The translations under genes and the position numbers were made by a program. A stretch of DNA of 9,804 bases, taken from an uncultured Ruminococcus sp. (GTDB lineage Bacteria > Bacillota > Clostridia > Oscillospirales > Ruminococcaceae). The stretch lies in the NCBI GenBank assembly GCA_900556055.1, contig USNJ01000066.1, positions 1-9,804 of the forward strand. The letters are read 5' to 3'. The notes below the pieces were generated by a model. It ran no database searches, was not told the origin of the DNA, and saw only the letters and a program-made list of their open reading frames with translations. This document shows, one piece after another, positions 1-5,415 of the stretch. Position 1 is the stretch's first letter; each line of letters opens with the position of its first letter.

Positions 1-11
1 CCGCCACATTT

Positions 12-284
12 TTATACGTTAGTATTCATATATTCATACTCACCGTAAAACTCCCAATCGTCATAAAATCCGCTGTCGCCAAATTTTATAATGTCCGTCT
101 CTTCATCTTCATCAGATGGTGCCGTGCCGTACCATCTTCTCGTTGCTACTATCTCCCCATCTTTGACTATATCAATATCTTTCTGGGTGTAGCAGGCTTC
201 TTTGTCTGCTACCGCCATAGCCTCCTCAATTGTGCCGATGTCCTCGTAATTGCCAGCACCTGTGTTAAAATTGATCTCAAACAT
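12..284 (-). CDS. Acidic hypothetical protein (90 aa), element-encoded
   Basis: I do not recognise this family with certainty. The protein has 90 residues and is strongly acidic, with a DEDEE run near residues 59-62 and many D, E and Y residues in the last 30, ending in GEYEYMNTNV. There is no signal peptide or membrane segment, so it is probably cytosolic. The ATG at 282-284 was chosen because a GGAGG ribosome binding site lies 9 nt upstream; a start at 320 would add residues with no site of their own. The middle section (YTQKDIDIVKDGEIVATRRWYG) resembles small beta-rich proteins carried on Firmicutes mobile elements, from memory only. It is divergent from the plus-strand promoter at 305-333, so its leader overlaps that promoter. 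It could be a small accessory or anti-defence protein, but nothing in the sequence shows this. Confidence 0.7.
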   Translation of the reverse strand: MFEINFNTGAGNYEDIGTIEEAMAVADKEACYTQKDIDIVKDGEIVATRRWYGTAPSDEDEETDIIKFGDSGFYDDWEFYGEYEYMNTNV

Positions 285-304
285 AATAAAAATCCTCCAT
301 TCAC

Positions 305-333
305 TTGACTTGTCTCTCACGCTATGTTACAAT
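305..333 (+). promoter_or_regulatory. Sigma-A-type promoter for a short structured transcript
   Basis: TTGACT (305-310) and TACAAT (328-333) are separated by exactly 17 bp, with an extended -10 TG at 325-326. Transcription would begin near 340. No convincing protein gene follows. The transcript would instead run through two hairpins and stop at a terminator near 427. Confidence 0.7.
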
Positions 334-336
334 GTA

Positions 337-427
337 GGAGATGAGGTGAGCCGTGAGAGCTGCTCTCCTTGTCTCCTTTGTGTGGAGTGCAGCCCGTACT
401 GTGGTAGGTGGTGGCTGCACTCTTTTT
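337..427 (+). ncRNA. Candidate small structured RNA, about 90 nt
   Basis: A promoter (305-333) and an intrinsic terminator (385-427) bracket roughly 90 nt. The first hairpin pairs 336-346 with 367-377: 11 pairs, two of them G-U. After a single U-U mismatch it continues with 348-351 pairing 362-365, leaving a 10-nt loop. The second hairpin is the terminator. If transcription starts near 340, the outermost three or four pairs of hairpin one are lost, but a strong stem remains. A GTG-initiated 66-codon frame starting at 353 crosses the terminator and the operators downstream and looks accidental. I do not recognise a known RNA family. It could act as a trans-acting regulator or an antisense RNA, or it could be the attenuated leader of the downstream ribbon-helix-helix gene. 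Confidence 0.55.
385..427 (+). terminator. Intrinsic terminator of the candidate small RNA
   Basis: GAGTGCAGCC (385-394) pairs perfectly with GGCTGCACTC (413-422) and is followed directly by five T residues (423-427). The loop is 18 nt. This is a typical rho-independent terminator reading on the plus strand. Confidence 0.75.
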
Positions 428-454
428 GTCCTCCCTTCATTGTCTATATTATAC

Positions 455-538
455 TACACTTGTACCAATATATCAATTGACATTTTCGATAAACTTTTGT
501 CTGCACATTTATGCAATATATACACTTGTACCAATATA
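455..538 (+). repeat. Two 18-nt direct repeats, probable operators of the RHH gene
   Basis: The 18-mer TACACTTGTACCAATATA occurs at 455-472 and again at 521-538, 66 bp apart from start to start. The second copy covers the -35 element of the promoter that drives the ribbon-helix-helix gene. Arc-type repressors bind repeated short sites at their own promoter, so autoregulation by the downstream product is a reasonable inference. Confidence 0.6.
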
Positions 539-554
539 AAATATATGCTATAAT
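526..554 (+). promoter_or_regulatory. Promoter of the ribbon-helix-helix gene
   Basis: TTGTAC (526-531) and a perfect TATAAT (549-554) lie 17 bp apart. The -35 is weak and sits inside the second 18-nt repeat, as expected for a repressible promoter. Transcription would start near 561, leaving a leader of under 20 nt before the ATG at 578. Confidence 0.65.
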
Positions 555-577
555 AAAAATGAAAAGGGGTGTACAAA

Positions 578-757
578 ATGTCATTGACCGAAGCACAAAA
601 AAGAGCCAACCAAAAATACAATGCAAAAGCATACGATCAAATCAAGATTGTTGTGCCAAAAGGTGAGCGCGACAAGATCAAAGCATTTGCCGAAGCCAAA
701 GGCATGAGCTTAAACGGATATATATCCGACCTCATCGCCAAAGACATGAAGCAATAA
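578..757 (+). CDS. Ribbon-helix-helix (Arc/CopG-type) DNA-binding protein
   Basis: This 59-residue protein has the layout of an Arc-type repressor. After a basic N-terminal arm comes a beta strand at about residues 19-28 (YDQIKIVVPK), then helix A (about 29-42) and helix B beginning with the SLNGYI motif (about 44-58). Proteins of this fold dimerise through the strand and insert it in the major groove. The ATG at 578 has an AAGGGG ribosome binding site 8 nt upstream; a GTG at 569 would overlap that site. No toxin gene follows, since a terminator comes directly after the stop, so I read it as a stand-alone element regulator rather than an antitoxin. Two 18-nt direct repeats at its promoter suggest autoregulation. 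Confidence 0.85.
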   Translation: MSLTEAQKRANQKYNAKAYDQIKIVVPKGERDKIKAFAEAKGMSLNGYISDLIAKDMKQ

Positions 758-761
758 AAAC

Positions 762-797
762 GCCCTTAGAACGCTGTTTTTACGGCATTCTAAGGGC
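762..797. terminator. Bidirectional intrinsic terminator
   Basis: GCCCTTAGAA (762-771) pairs with TTCTAAGGGC (788-797), and the stem extends inward after one mismatch. T-rich tracts flank it in both directions: ATTTTAT on the plus strand, and five T residues on the minus strand from 760 down. It lies between the convergent ribbon-helix-helix gene and the cytosine methyltransferase gene and can serve both. Confidence 0.85.
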
Positions 798-803
798 ATT
801 TTA

Positions 804-1733
804 TCAGTCAGGGATAAAGCCTAAAATATGAGCAATAACATCAACGGTCCAGCCATTGCCGACCTGTTTGTAACGCTGGGTATCGGAAACACCCTCGGTA
901 TAGTTATCGGGCAGCGTCTGAAGCCTCTCCGCCTCGATCGGAGTAAGCTTGCGGATCACATAATCCCCATCGGGAAGATCTATCCTATACAACCCCGTAC
1001 TGCCGCCCTGACCGCCCGGCTGAGCGGACAGGCACACTGATTTGCCGTATACGGAGTATACCCGATGACCCTGCGAACTGCTGCCGATGTCACCTATGCG
1101 CACGGGCACGGCTACCATTGTCCGCTGATGCCGCTCAAGCGTGTTGCGGAGAGTTGCCCCCGCATAATTGGCGGTCATACAGTACGACTTTTTATTCCAG
1201 CCGACCGCTTCCGGATCAATAATGTCATTGAGCATTATGCCCTTGTCGGCAGGCTGTATAACGCCCGGAATATTAGTCCAGTAGCATCTTTTGCGCTGCT
1301 GTGCGGACACAAGAGCCGAGTTTATCATTATAGGCTTAACACCCAGCTTATTGCTTATCTCATCTTTAATATTTTGATGTATGCTGTAGTTATTTTCATA
1401 CAGAAAATACCTGGGACGTGCCTCTTTCAATGCCCGAACATACTGCATGAACAGCTTAAACCCTTCACCGTCACAGGTAGTTTCCCGGTTGCGCTTGGCA
1501 ATCGACCAATAGGTACATGGACTGCCGCCAAGGAGAAGATCATATCCCTCAAATTGCGTAAAATTGCCGTCAAATACATTCCCGAAGCGGCGAATATCGG
1601 GATAATTTTTCTGTGATGTCTGCACCGCAAATCTGTCGATTTCAAACGCCGCATAATCCTCAACAGCAATGCCTGCCCTGTCCAGAGCGACCCTGCCGCA
1701 TGATATACCGTCAAATAAACTTAAAATCCTCAT
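804..1733 (-). CDS. dcm: DNA (cytosine-5) methyltransferase, phage-type
   Basis: The enzyme transfers a methyl group from S-adenosylmethionine to carbon 5 of cytosine in a specific DNA site. The 309-residue protein has the expected motifs in order: motif I LSLFDGISCG (4-13), motif IV GGSPC with catalytic Cys73 (69-73), motif VI ENN (113-115), motif VIII QQRKR (145-149), a short target-recognition region (about 160-255), and motif X with QVGNGWTVDVI (290-300). The start at 1731-1733 gives the canonical N-terminus; GGAGG lies 11 nt upstream. The upstream frame to 1865 is a shadow of the regulator gene. Its first 23 bases overlap the end of that XRE gene, so the two are probably co-transcribed and co-regulated. 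No restriction endonuclease is adjacent, so it is likely an orphan methyltransferase that protects element DNA. Its target site cannot be read from the sequence. Confidence 0.93.
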   Translation of the reverse strand: MRILSLFDGISCGRVALDRAGIAVEDYAAFEIDRFAVQTSQKNYPDIRRFGNVFDGNFTQFEGYDLLLGGSPCTYWSIAKRNRETTCDGEGFKLFMQYVRALKEARPRYFLYENNYSIHQNIKDEISNKLGVKPIMINSALVSAQQRKRCYWTNIPGVIQPADKGIMLNDIIDPEAVGWNKKSYCMTANYAGATLRNTLERHQRTMVAVPVRIGDIGSSSQGHRVYSVYGKSVCLSAQPGGQGGSTGLYRIDLPDGDYVIRKLTPIEAERLQTLPDNYTEGVSDTQRYKQVGNGWTVDVIAHILGFIPD

Positions 1734-1959
1734 TAATATTATTTCCTCCACGGTTGGCGGAGGGAATAAAGGAAACAATATCCGAAACATCGCAGTCAAG
1801 AGCTGAGCATATCCTGTCGAGATTGTCGAGCTTAAGAAAATCCGCATTGTTATTGCAAATATCACAAATTGTTGACGGACGTATGCCCGTAAGCCTTGAC
1901 AGCTCCTTTTGCGTGATGTTTTTATCCTGCAAAATATGCTGTAAATTGAGTTTTATCAT
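1711..1959 (-). CDS. XRE/Cro-family small transcriptional regulator
   Basis: This 82-residue protein is almost entirely one Cro/C1-type helix-turn-helix domain. It begins MIKLNLQHILQDKNIT; the HTH core is around residues 16-36 (TQKELSRLTGIRPSTICDI), with the family's hydrophobic C-terminal helices (LDNLDRICSALDCDVSDIV). The start at 1957-1959 has GGAGGG 8 nt upstream. It overlaps the cytosine methyltransferase start by 23 bases, and that gene's ribosome binding site lies inside it. The arrangement resembles controller genes that time methyltransferase expression. A perfect 10-bp inverted repeat upstream (1995-2019) is the likely operator. Which genes it controls is inference. Confidence 0.88.
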   Translation of the reverse strand: MIKLNLQHILQDKNITQKELSRLTGIRPSTICDICNNNADFLKLDNLDRICSALDCDVSDIVSFIPSANRGGNNINEDFKFI

Positions 1960-1994
1960 AAAAAAATCCCTCCGCACGATACTTTTGTTAACAT

Positions 1995-2019
1995 CAAAAT
2001 AACGTAATCCGTTATTTTG
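1995..2019. promoter_or_regulatory. Perfect palindrome, probable XRE operator
   Basis: CAAAATAACG (1995-2004) and CGTTATTTTG (2010-2019) are perfect inverted arms around a 5-bp centre. The site lies 36 bp upstream of the XRE start codon, in the only region available for its promoter. An intrinsic terminator is less likely because the stem is AT-rich and no T-run follows on the minus strand. Confidence 0.6.
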
Positions 2020-2024
2020 CTCTT

Positions 2025-2053
2025 AAAAAAAATACCGCCCGAAAGGACTCAGT
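2025..2053 (-). terminator. Possible intrinsic terminator of the Dam-type gene
   Basis: On the minus strand a hairpin starts inside the methyltransferase stop codon region: 2045-2048 pairs with 2037-2040 and 2051-2053 pairs with 2034-2036, around a GAAA/TTTC loop with a 2-nt bulge. Eight T residues follow (2032-2025). The stem is short, so efficiency is uncertain. Confidence 0.45.
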
Positions 2054-2786
2054 AATTTTTAACTATTATCTCTTTATAGCTGCCCGATGCAAGATTGTTG
2101 GCTCTCTCAACAGGCACGATCTCAAACCCGCTGTACAGTTTCCGAACAAACTCATCATCATTGTACGACAGCAAAAATCTGCCCTTTATGCGGGACAGCG
2201 CATCTCTCAGCCGCCTGTGATCGTCCTCGGTAAACGGCACATCATACATATCCTCAGTCATGTGATACGGCGGATCACAGTAAAACAGCGCTCCCGGTCG
2301 GTCATACACATTTATGAGATTTTCAAAATCCTTGTGTTCAATAACAACTCCATTAAGCCTCTTGGACACCTCGGGGAGCTGCTCCATGGCATTGCCGAGA
2401 TTTTTGGTATTGCACCCGAATGTACGTCGGTCGCCGCCGAAGCTTATGCGGATAAGCATATAAAACAAAGCCGCACGCTGTATATCGGTCAGTCCGGGAC
2501 TGTTGAGCTGAGCCTTAAAATCGTAAAAATCCTCACGGGAATTAAGCCTCCACTCAAGCTCCCTCCGAAGCTCCCCGCAGTGATATTTAATGCACCGAAA
2601 CAGGTTTACAAGATTGCTCTCGGCATCATTGTAGACCTCAAGCGGAGCGTGCTTATCACGCCCGAACAGCACCCAGCCCGCACCACCGAACACCTCAATG
2701 TATCGGTCGATTTTTTCGGGAAACATGGCAATGATTTGTTTTCGGAGAAGCTTTTTCCCTCCGATCCAACATATAGGCGAATTCAT
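2049..2786 (-). CDS. dam: Dam-type (D12 class) DNA N6-adenine methyltransferase
   Basis: The product methylates adenine at N6 in a specific DNA site using S-adenosylmethionine. The 245-residue protein shows the alpha-group order: motif X WIGGKKLLRKQI (7-18), motif I EVFGGAG (31-37), a central target-recognition part, and catalytic motif IV DPPY (171-174, in LFYCDPPYH). The length is close to the usual 250-280 residues. The ATG at 2784-2786 has a GGAAG site about 10 nt upstream; the frame is open to 2831 but without a better start. It lies between a holin gene and an XRE/cytosine methyltransferase pair with no nuclease nearby, so it is probably an orphan phage methyltransferase that protects against host restriction. 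GATC specificity is common in the family but is not shown here. Confidence 0.92.
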   Translation of the reverse strand: MNSPICWIGGKKLLRKQIIAMFPEKIDRYIEVFGGAGWVLFGRDKHAPLEVYNDAESNLVNLFRCIKYHCGELRRELEWRLNSREDFYDFKAQLNSPGLTDIQRAALFYMLIRISFGGDRRTFGCNTKNLGNAMEQLPEVSKRLNGVVIEHKDFENLINVYDRPGALFYCDPPYHMTEDMYDVPFTEDDHRRLRDALSRIKGRFLLSYNDDEFVRKLYSGFEIVPVERANNLASGSYKEIIVKNY

Positions 2787-2813
2787 AAATATCAATCTTC
2801 CTTTCGTTTGAAA

Positions 2814-2847
2814 GCGGCGTGATCTCAACACTCAAAGATCCCGCCGC
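2814..2847 (-). terminator. GC-rich hairpin after the lysis genes, possible terminator
   Basis: GCGGCG (2814-2819) and GATCT (2821-2825) pair with AGATC (2836-2840) and CGCCGC (2842-2847), with one mismatch and a 10-nt loop. On the minus strand only three T residues follow, so it may be a weak terminator or an RNA-stability element between holin and methyltransferase. Confidence 0.45.
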
Positions 2848-2859
2848 TCCTTTTACACA

Positions 2860-3069
2860 TTACTTATCATCGTCCGATTTTTCCGCAGCCGCTTTGTCAA
2901 CAGCGCCCTCCGACAGTATGTACACCGCCAGAACGCCGACAGAAGAGATCACGCCCGCAACACGCTCCTGCATTTCCGCACCCTGCCCGAAAGCGACCAT
3001 AACGGCGATCACAACGCCCGAAACAGCCGCCCAGAACTTACGGCTCGAAAGCTTACGTTTCCAGTCCAT
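2860..3069 (-). CDS. Phage holin
   Basis: This 69-residue protein fits small holins that oligomerise in the membrane and release endolysin at the end of the phage cycle. It has a basic N-terminus (MDWKRKLSSRKFW), a first membrane segment at about 12-28 (WAAVSGVVIAVMVAFG), a second at about 35-52 (ERVAGVISSVGVLAVYIL), and a charged tail ending AAAEKSDDDK. The SRKFW...YILSEG pattern is typical of holins encoded next to GH25 lysins in Firmicutes phages. An AAAGGAGGTG ribosome binding site precedes the ATG at 3067-3069. The lysin stop is 3 bases upstream, so the two form a lysis cassette, here with the lysin first. Confidence 0.88.
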   Translation of the reverse strand: MDWKRKLSSRKFWAAVSGVVIAVMVAFGQGAEMQERVAGVISSVGVLAVYILSEGAVDKAAAEKSDDDK

Positions 3070-3072
3070 ATG

Positions 3073-3816
3073 CTACACCTCCTTTCTCTGCCGAACAGCC
3101 GTCATGCCCATTTCCGAGCATTTTTTCATGATCTCCGCAGCCTGTTCGGCGGTTAAATTGTCCGCCACTGCCGACACCGAAAAACGCTGTTTATCGACCT
3201 CAGAAAAGCCGTTTAAACAGCGTTTTTTGATTGCAGACGGATAATCATAATAGGAGATATTTGTATCAACATCTCCCGAAATACCCGGAACAGAACCTTT
3301 CCACGAATTCTGCCACATACCCACATTTTTGCAGGCTGTGGGTTTAATGTTTTCAACTCTTGCCGACCATGCCGCATAGCGTTTGGTTATTTCGGGCGAT
3401 AAGCTTGACGCAAAAAAGCTGTCAAAGCTGTAAACGCCTGCGTAGTATCCTGCGGCTTCGATTTTGCCGCAGAATGCCTTAACAAGATCATCACAATTCC
3501 CACGAAGAACGTGCGAACGTTCCTCAACATCAAACCAGACGGGGAACTCCAGCTGCTTGCCCGAAATAAGTTTTAAACAAAATTCCGCTTCTTTTTCTGC
3601 GTCAGCGGCGGAATCCGCATAGCTGTAATGATACACCCCGACAGGCAGCCCCACACGCTTACACTCGGCATAATTGCGCTCAAATGTCCTGTCGATCTGA
3701 CGGCTGTGTTCTCTGCCAAAGCCGCAGCGGAGGATAACAAAATCCACCTTGCCGCTTGCTTTGACCTTATCCCAGTCAACGTTTCCGTTGTGCTGGGATA
3801 TATCAATTCCGTTCAT
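3073..3816 (-). CDS. Phage endolysin, GH25 lysozyme (N-acetylmuramidase)
   Basis: The enzyme cuts the beta-1,4 bond between N-acetylmuramic acid and N-acetylglucosamine in peptidoglycan. Residues 2 to about 195 are a GH25 domain: GIDISQHNG with Asp5, DFVILRCGFG (25-34), GVYHYSYA (60-67), FPVWFDVEE with the acidic pair Asp96/Glu98, and the closing WQNSW...GDVDTN segment with Asp182/Asp184. Residues about 205-247 (FSVSAVADNLTAEQAAEIMKKCSEMG) look like a small SPOR-like beta-alpha unit that may bind the wall; that is inference. There is no signal peptide, consistent with holin-dependent release. The start at 3814-3816 has GAGGTG 6 nt upstream and gives the canonical N-terminus; the frame to 3897 is upstream read-through. 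A perfect 14-bp inverted repeat lies inside the gene at the join of the two domains. Confidence 0.93.
   Translation of the reverse strand: MNGIDISQHNGNVDWDKVKASGKVDFVILRCGFGREHSRQIDRTFERNYAECKRVGLPVGVYHYSYADSAADAEKEAEFCLKLISGKQLEFPVWFDVEERSHVLRGNCDDLVKAFCGKIEAAGYYAGVYSFDSFFASSLSPEITKRYAAWSARVENIKPTACKNVGMWQNSWKGSVPGISGDVDTNISYYDYPSAIKKRCLNGFSEVDKQRFSVSAVADNLTAEQAAEIMKKCSEMGMTAVRQRKEV
3180..3227. repeat. Intragenic 14-bp perfect inverted repeat, terminator-like
   Basis: AAAAACGCTGTTTA (3180-3193) is the exact reverse complement of TAAACAGCGTTTTT (3214-3227), with a 20-nt loop. Both directions end in a run of T residues. It lies within the endolysin coding sequence, covering the codons between the GH25 domain and the C-terminal segment. 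Confidence 0.85.
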
Positions 3817-3817
3817 T

Positions 3818-3994
3818 TCAGTCACCTCGCTTCTGCTTTTGAAATTTGATTTCTTCTTCAACCTCGGTTTTGTGCTCACCATAAAACGCCGTAACATCAG
3901 CTTCGGAAATGCCGTATATCACCGAGATATCCTCAAACGACATACCCATAGCAAGTGACTTGATAAGCTCTCTTTTTTCGCAGTCCGTAAACAT
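3818..3994 (-). CDS. Small helix-turn-helix-like protein in the lysis module
   Basis: This 58-residue protein is not a family I can name. Residues 7-40 (KRELIKSLAMGMSFEDISVIYGISEADV) have the rhythm of a small helix-turn-helix, with GMSFEDISVIYGIS as the likely turn and recognition helix, followed by a charged helix rich in E and K (about 40-56). The start at 3992-3994 has GGAGG 9 nt upstream, embedded in the last codons of the preceding tail-type gene. Its stop at 3818-3820 is 1 base from the endolysin ATG. This tight packing suggests translation coupled from the tail-type gene through to the lysin. It may be a lysis-module regulator or a small structural protein. Confidence 0.6.
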   Translation of the reverse strand: MFTDCEKRELIKSLAMGMSFEDISVIYGISEADVTAFYGEHKTEVEEEIKFQKQKRGD

Positions 3995-3998
3995 CTTT

Positions 3999-4538
3999 TT
4001 AATCCTCCATTTTAAATACACAGTTATTAAAGAGCCTATAAAACTGTTTGCCTGCGATCGTAAATACTCCCGCAGGCGGCAGACCTATACCGCCGTCAAG
4101 AGTGTAAACCTTATCGGCGATCATATCCACATTCGGGACAGCCAGCCTACTGAGGAGATATGTCGCCGACACGCCCGCACAGTTGCGGTTTATGCCGCCG
4201 GACGAAGTGAATTGAAACGAATGGCTGCTGCCGCCTGTAAAGATATACGTTACGCTTGCAAGTGCCGCAATAAGTGCCTTTGTATCAGCATTGCCGTCAA
4301 ATGTCTTGCCGGTAATGATTGCAATAGATTTGGACATATCGTCGGGCGAGATTATAAAGTTCTGCCCGTCATTGTGTATCCTGAACACAAGGTCTTTGGT
4401 AAAATTGTTGTGTGTAAATGTACTTGTTACCTTTGATGTGCCGGTATATATATTTTCAAAGTAGACATAGGAGCCGTTTATTGATATTACCATTGGGAAA
4501 TTTGCATGAAGATCGTCCACGCACCTAATTTTTTTCAA
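3999..4538 (-). CDS. Tail- or fibre-type phage protein, probably 5'-truncated
   Basis: The 179-residue frame is rich in G, S, T, N and aromatic residues with little charge, typical of phage tail or baseplate appendage proteins. Its C-terminus (LPPAGVFTIAGKQFYRLFNNCVF) resembles the end of such proteins next to lysis genes; this is from pattern memory. It has no normal start. The furthest possible start is TTG at 4536-4538 with no real ribosome binding site, and an in-frame TGA lies at 4563-4565. The bases just upstream belong to the MerR gene's promoter. I infer that the gene lost its 5' part when prophage DNA was deleted or joined here. A shorter product from an internal ATG (residue 16) is possible but also has no ribosome binding site. 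Confidence 0.5.
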   Translation of the reverse strand: MKKIRCVDDLHANFPMVISINGSYVYFENIYTGTSKVTSTFTHNNFTKDLVFRIHNDGQNFIISPDDMSKSIAIITGKTFDGNADTKALIAALASVTYIFTGGSSHSFQFTSSGGINRNCAGVSATYLLSRLAVPNVDMIADKVYTLDGGIGLPPAGVFTIAGKQFYRLFNNCVFKMED

Positions 4539-4545
4539 AAACCTA

Positions 4546-4576
4546 TTGACATTGACGCTGCGTCATAGTATATACT
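4546..4576 (+). promoter_or_regulatory. MerR-type promoter with 19-bp spacer and palindromic operator
   Basis: TTGACA (4546-4551) and TATACT (4571-4576) are 19 bp apart, the stretched spacing that MerR-family regulators correct by twisting DNA. Inside the spacer, TGACGC (4553-4558) and GCGTCA (4560-4565) form a perfect 13-bp palindrome around T4559. This is the expected autoregulatory site of the gene that follows. Confidence 0.82.
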
Positions 4577-4598
4577 GAAGATCAAGGGAGGAATGACA

Positions 4599-5342
4599 AT
4601 GAAAATGCTGATAAAAGAAATCGCAAAGCTTACAGGTGTCAGCGTGCGCACGCTGCATTATTACGATGAGATCGGACTGCTTAAACCGTCATCGGTCGAC
4701 AGATGGAACGGCTATCGCTATTACGATGAAACATCGCTTGAACGGCTTCAGGAGATCTTGTTTTACCGTGAGCTGGATTTTCCTTTAAAGGCTATCTCAG
4801 AAATTATTTCATCTCCCGATTACGACAAATCAAAGGCACTGGCAGAGCAGAAACATTTGCTGACTCTCAAAAAAGAGCGTCTTGAACGTCTTATAGATGC
4901 TCTCGACAGCATATCGAAAGGAGAAAAAACTATGGATTTCAACGCATTTGACAACAGCAGATTTGAAAAAGAACGTGAAAAATACGCAGCGGAAGCAAAA
5001 GCAAGATGGGGCGATACCGCCGCATACAAGGAGTTTTCCGAAAAGGCTTCGGATTACAGCAAGGAAAAGCAAACAGAGGTGACGACAGGCATGGAAGCAA
5101 TCATAAAAGAATTTGCCGACTGCATGAACAGCGGCAGACATCCTGACAGCGAATATGCGCAGGCACTCGTTAAGAAGTGGCAGGATTTCATCACAGAACA
5201 CTTTTACAGCTGCACCAATGAAATACTTGCAGGTCTTGGTGAGATGTATTCATCAGATGAACGATTTGCGTCAAACATTGACAAATTCAGCAGCGGCACA
5301 GCAAAATTCATGACCGAGGCTATCAGGATATACTGCGAATAA
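4599..5342 (+). CDS. MerR-family regulator with TipAS drug-sensing domain
   Basis: This 247-residue protein is a TipAL/Mta-like activator. Residues 2-70 are the MerR winged helix (IKEIAKLTGVSVRTLHYYDEIGLL, then NGYRYYDE). A dimerisation coiled coil covers about 74-108 (KALAEQKHLLTLKKERLERLID). Residues about 115-247 are a TipAS domain with the signature RWGDTAAYKE (137-146) and an all-helical C-terminus. Family members bind hydrophobic or peptide antibiotics through this domain and activate their own gene or transporter genes. The ATG at 4599 is preferred over 4593 because GGGAGG (4586-4591) lies 7 nt upstream. No transporter is adjacent, and a strong terminator follows, so only self-activation is suggested locally. 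Confidence 0.92.
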   Translation: MKMLIKEIAKLTGVSVRTLHYYDEIGLLKPSSVDRWNGYRYYDETSLERLQEILFYRELDFPLKAISEIISSPDYDKSKALAEQKHLLTLKKERLERLIDALDSISKGEKTMDFNAFDNSRFEKEREKYAAEAKARWGDTAAYKEFSEKASDYSKEKQTEVTTGMEAIIKEFADCMNSGRHPDSEYAQALVKKWQDFITEHFYSCTNEILAGLGEMYSSDERFASNIDKFSSGTAKFMTEAIRIYCE

Positions 5343-5355
5343 TACTGTTTTTCCA

Positions 5356-5397
5356 TAAAAATAATGGGCATATCGTTTGATATGCCCATTATTTTTA
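5356..5397. terminator. Bidirectional intrinsic terminator shared by MerR gene and pfl operon
   Basis: Positions 5356-5374 and 5379-5397 form a perfect 19-bp stem with a 4-nt GTTT loop. The GGGCATATC core is flanked by A and T tracts, so it works as a terminator in both directions. It ends the MerR-type gene on the plus strand and the pfl/channel operon on the minus strand. Confidence 0.95.
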
Positions 5398-5415
5398 CAG
5401 CCATATGGCTTAATT

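Noticed and set aside
353..553. A 66-codon hydrophobic frame starting at GTG 353, as a type I toxin
   Set aside because: It runs through an intrinsic terminator and both 18-nt repeats, and its ribosome binding site is buried in the first hairpin. The small-RNA reading explains the region better.
1065..1616. Plus-strand frames of 70 to 201 codons over the methyltransferase genes
   Set aside because: They are antisense shadows of genes with clear catalytic motifs and show no ribosome binding sites or family features.
804..2786. A complete restriction-modification system
   Set aside because: Two methyltransferases and a regulator are present, but no frame in the window resembles a restriction endonuclease.
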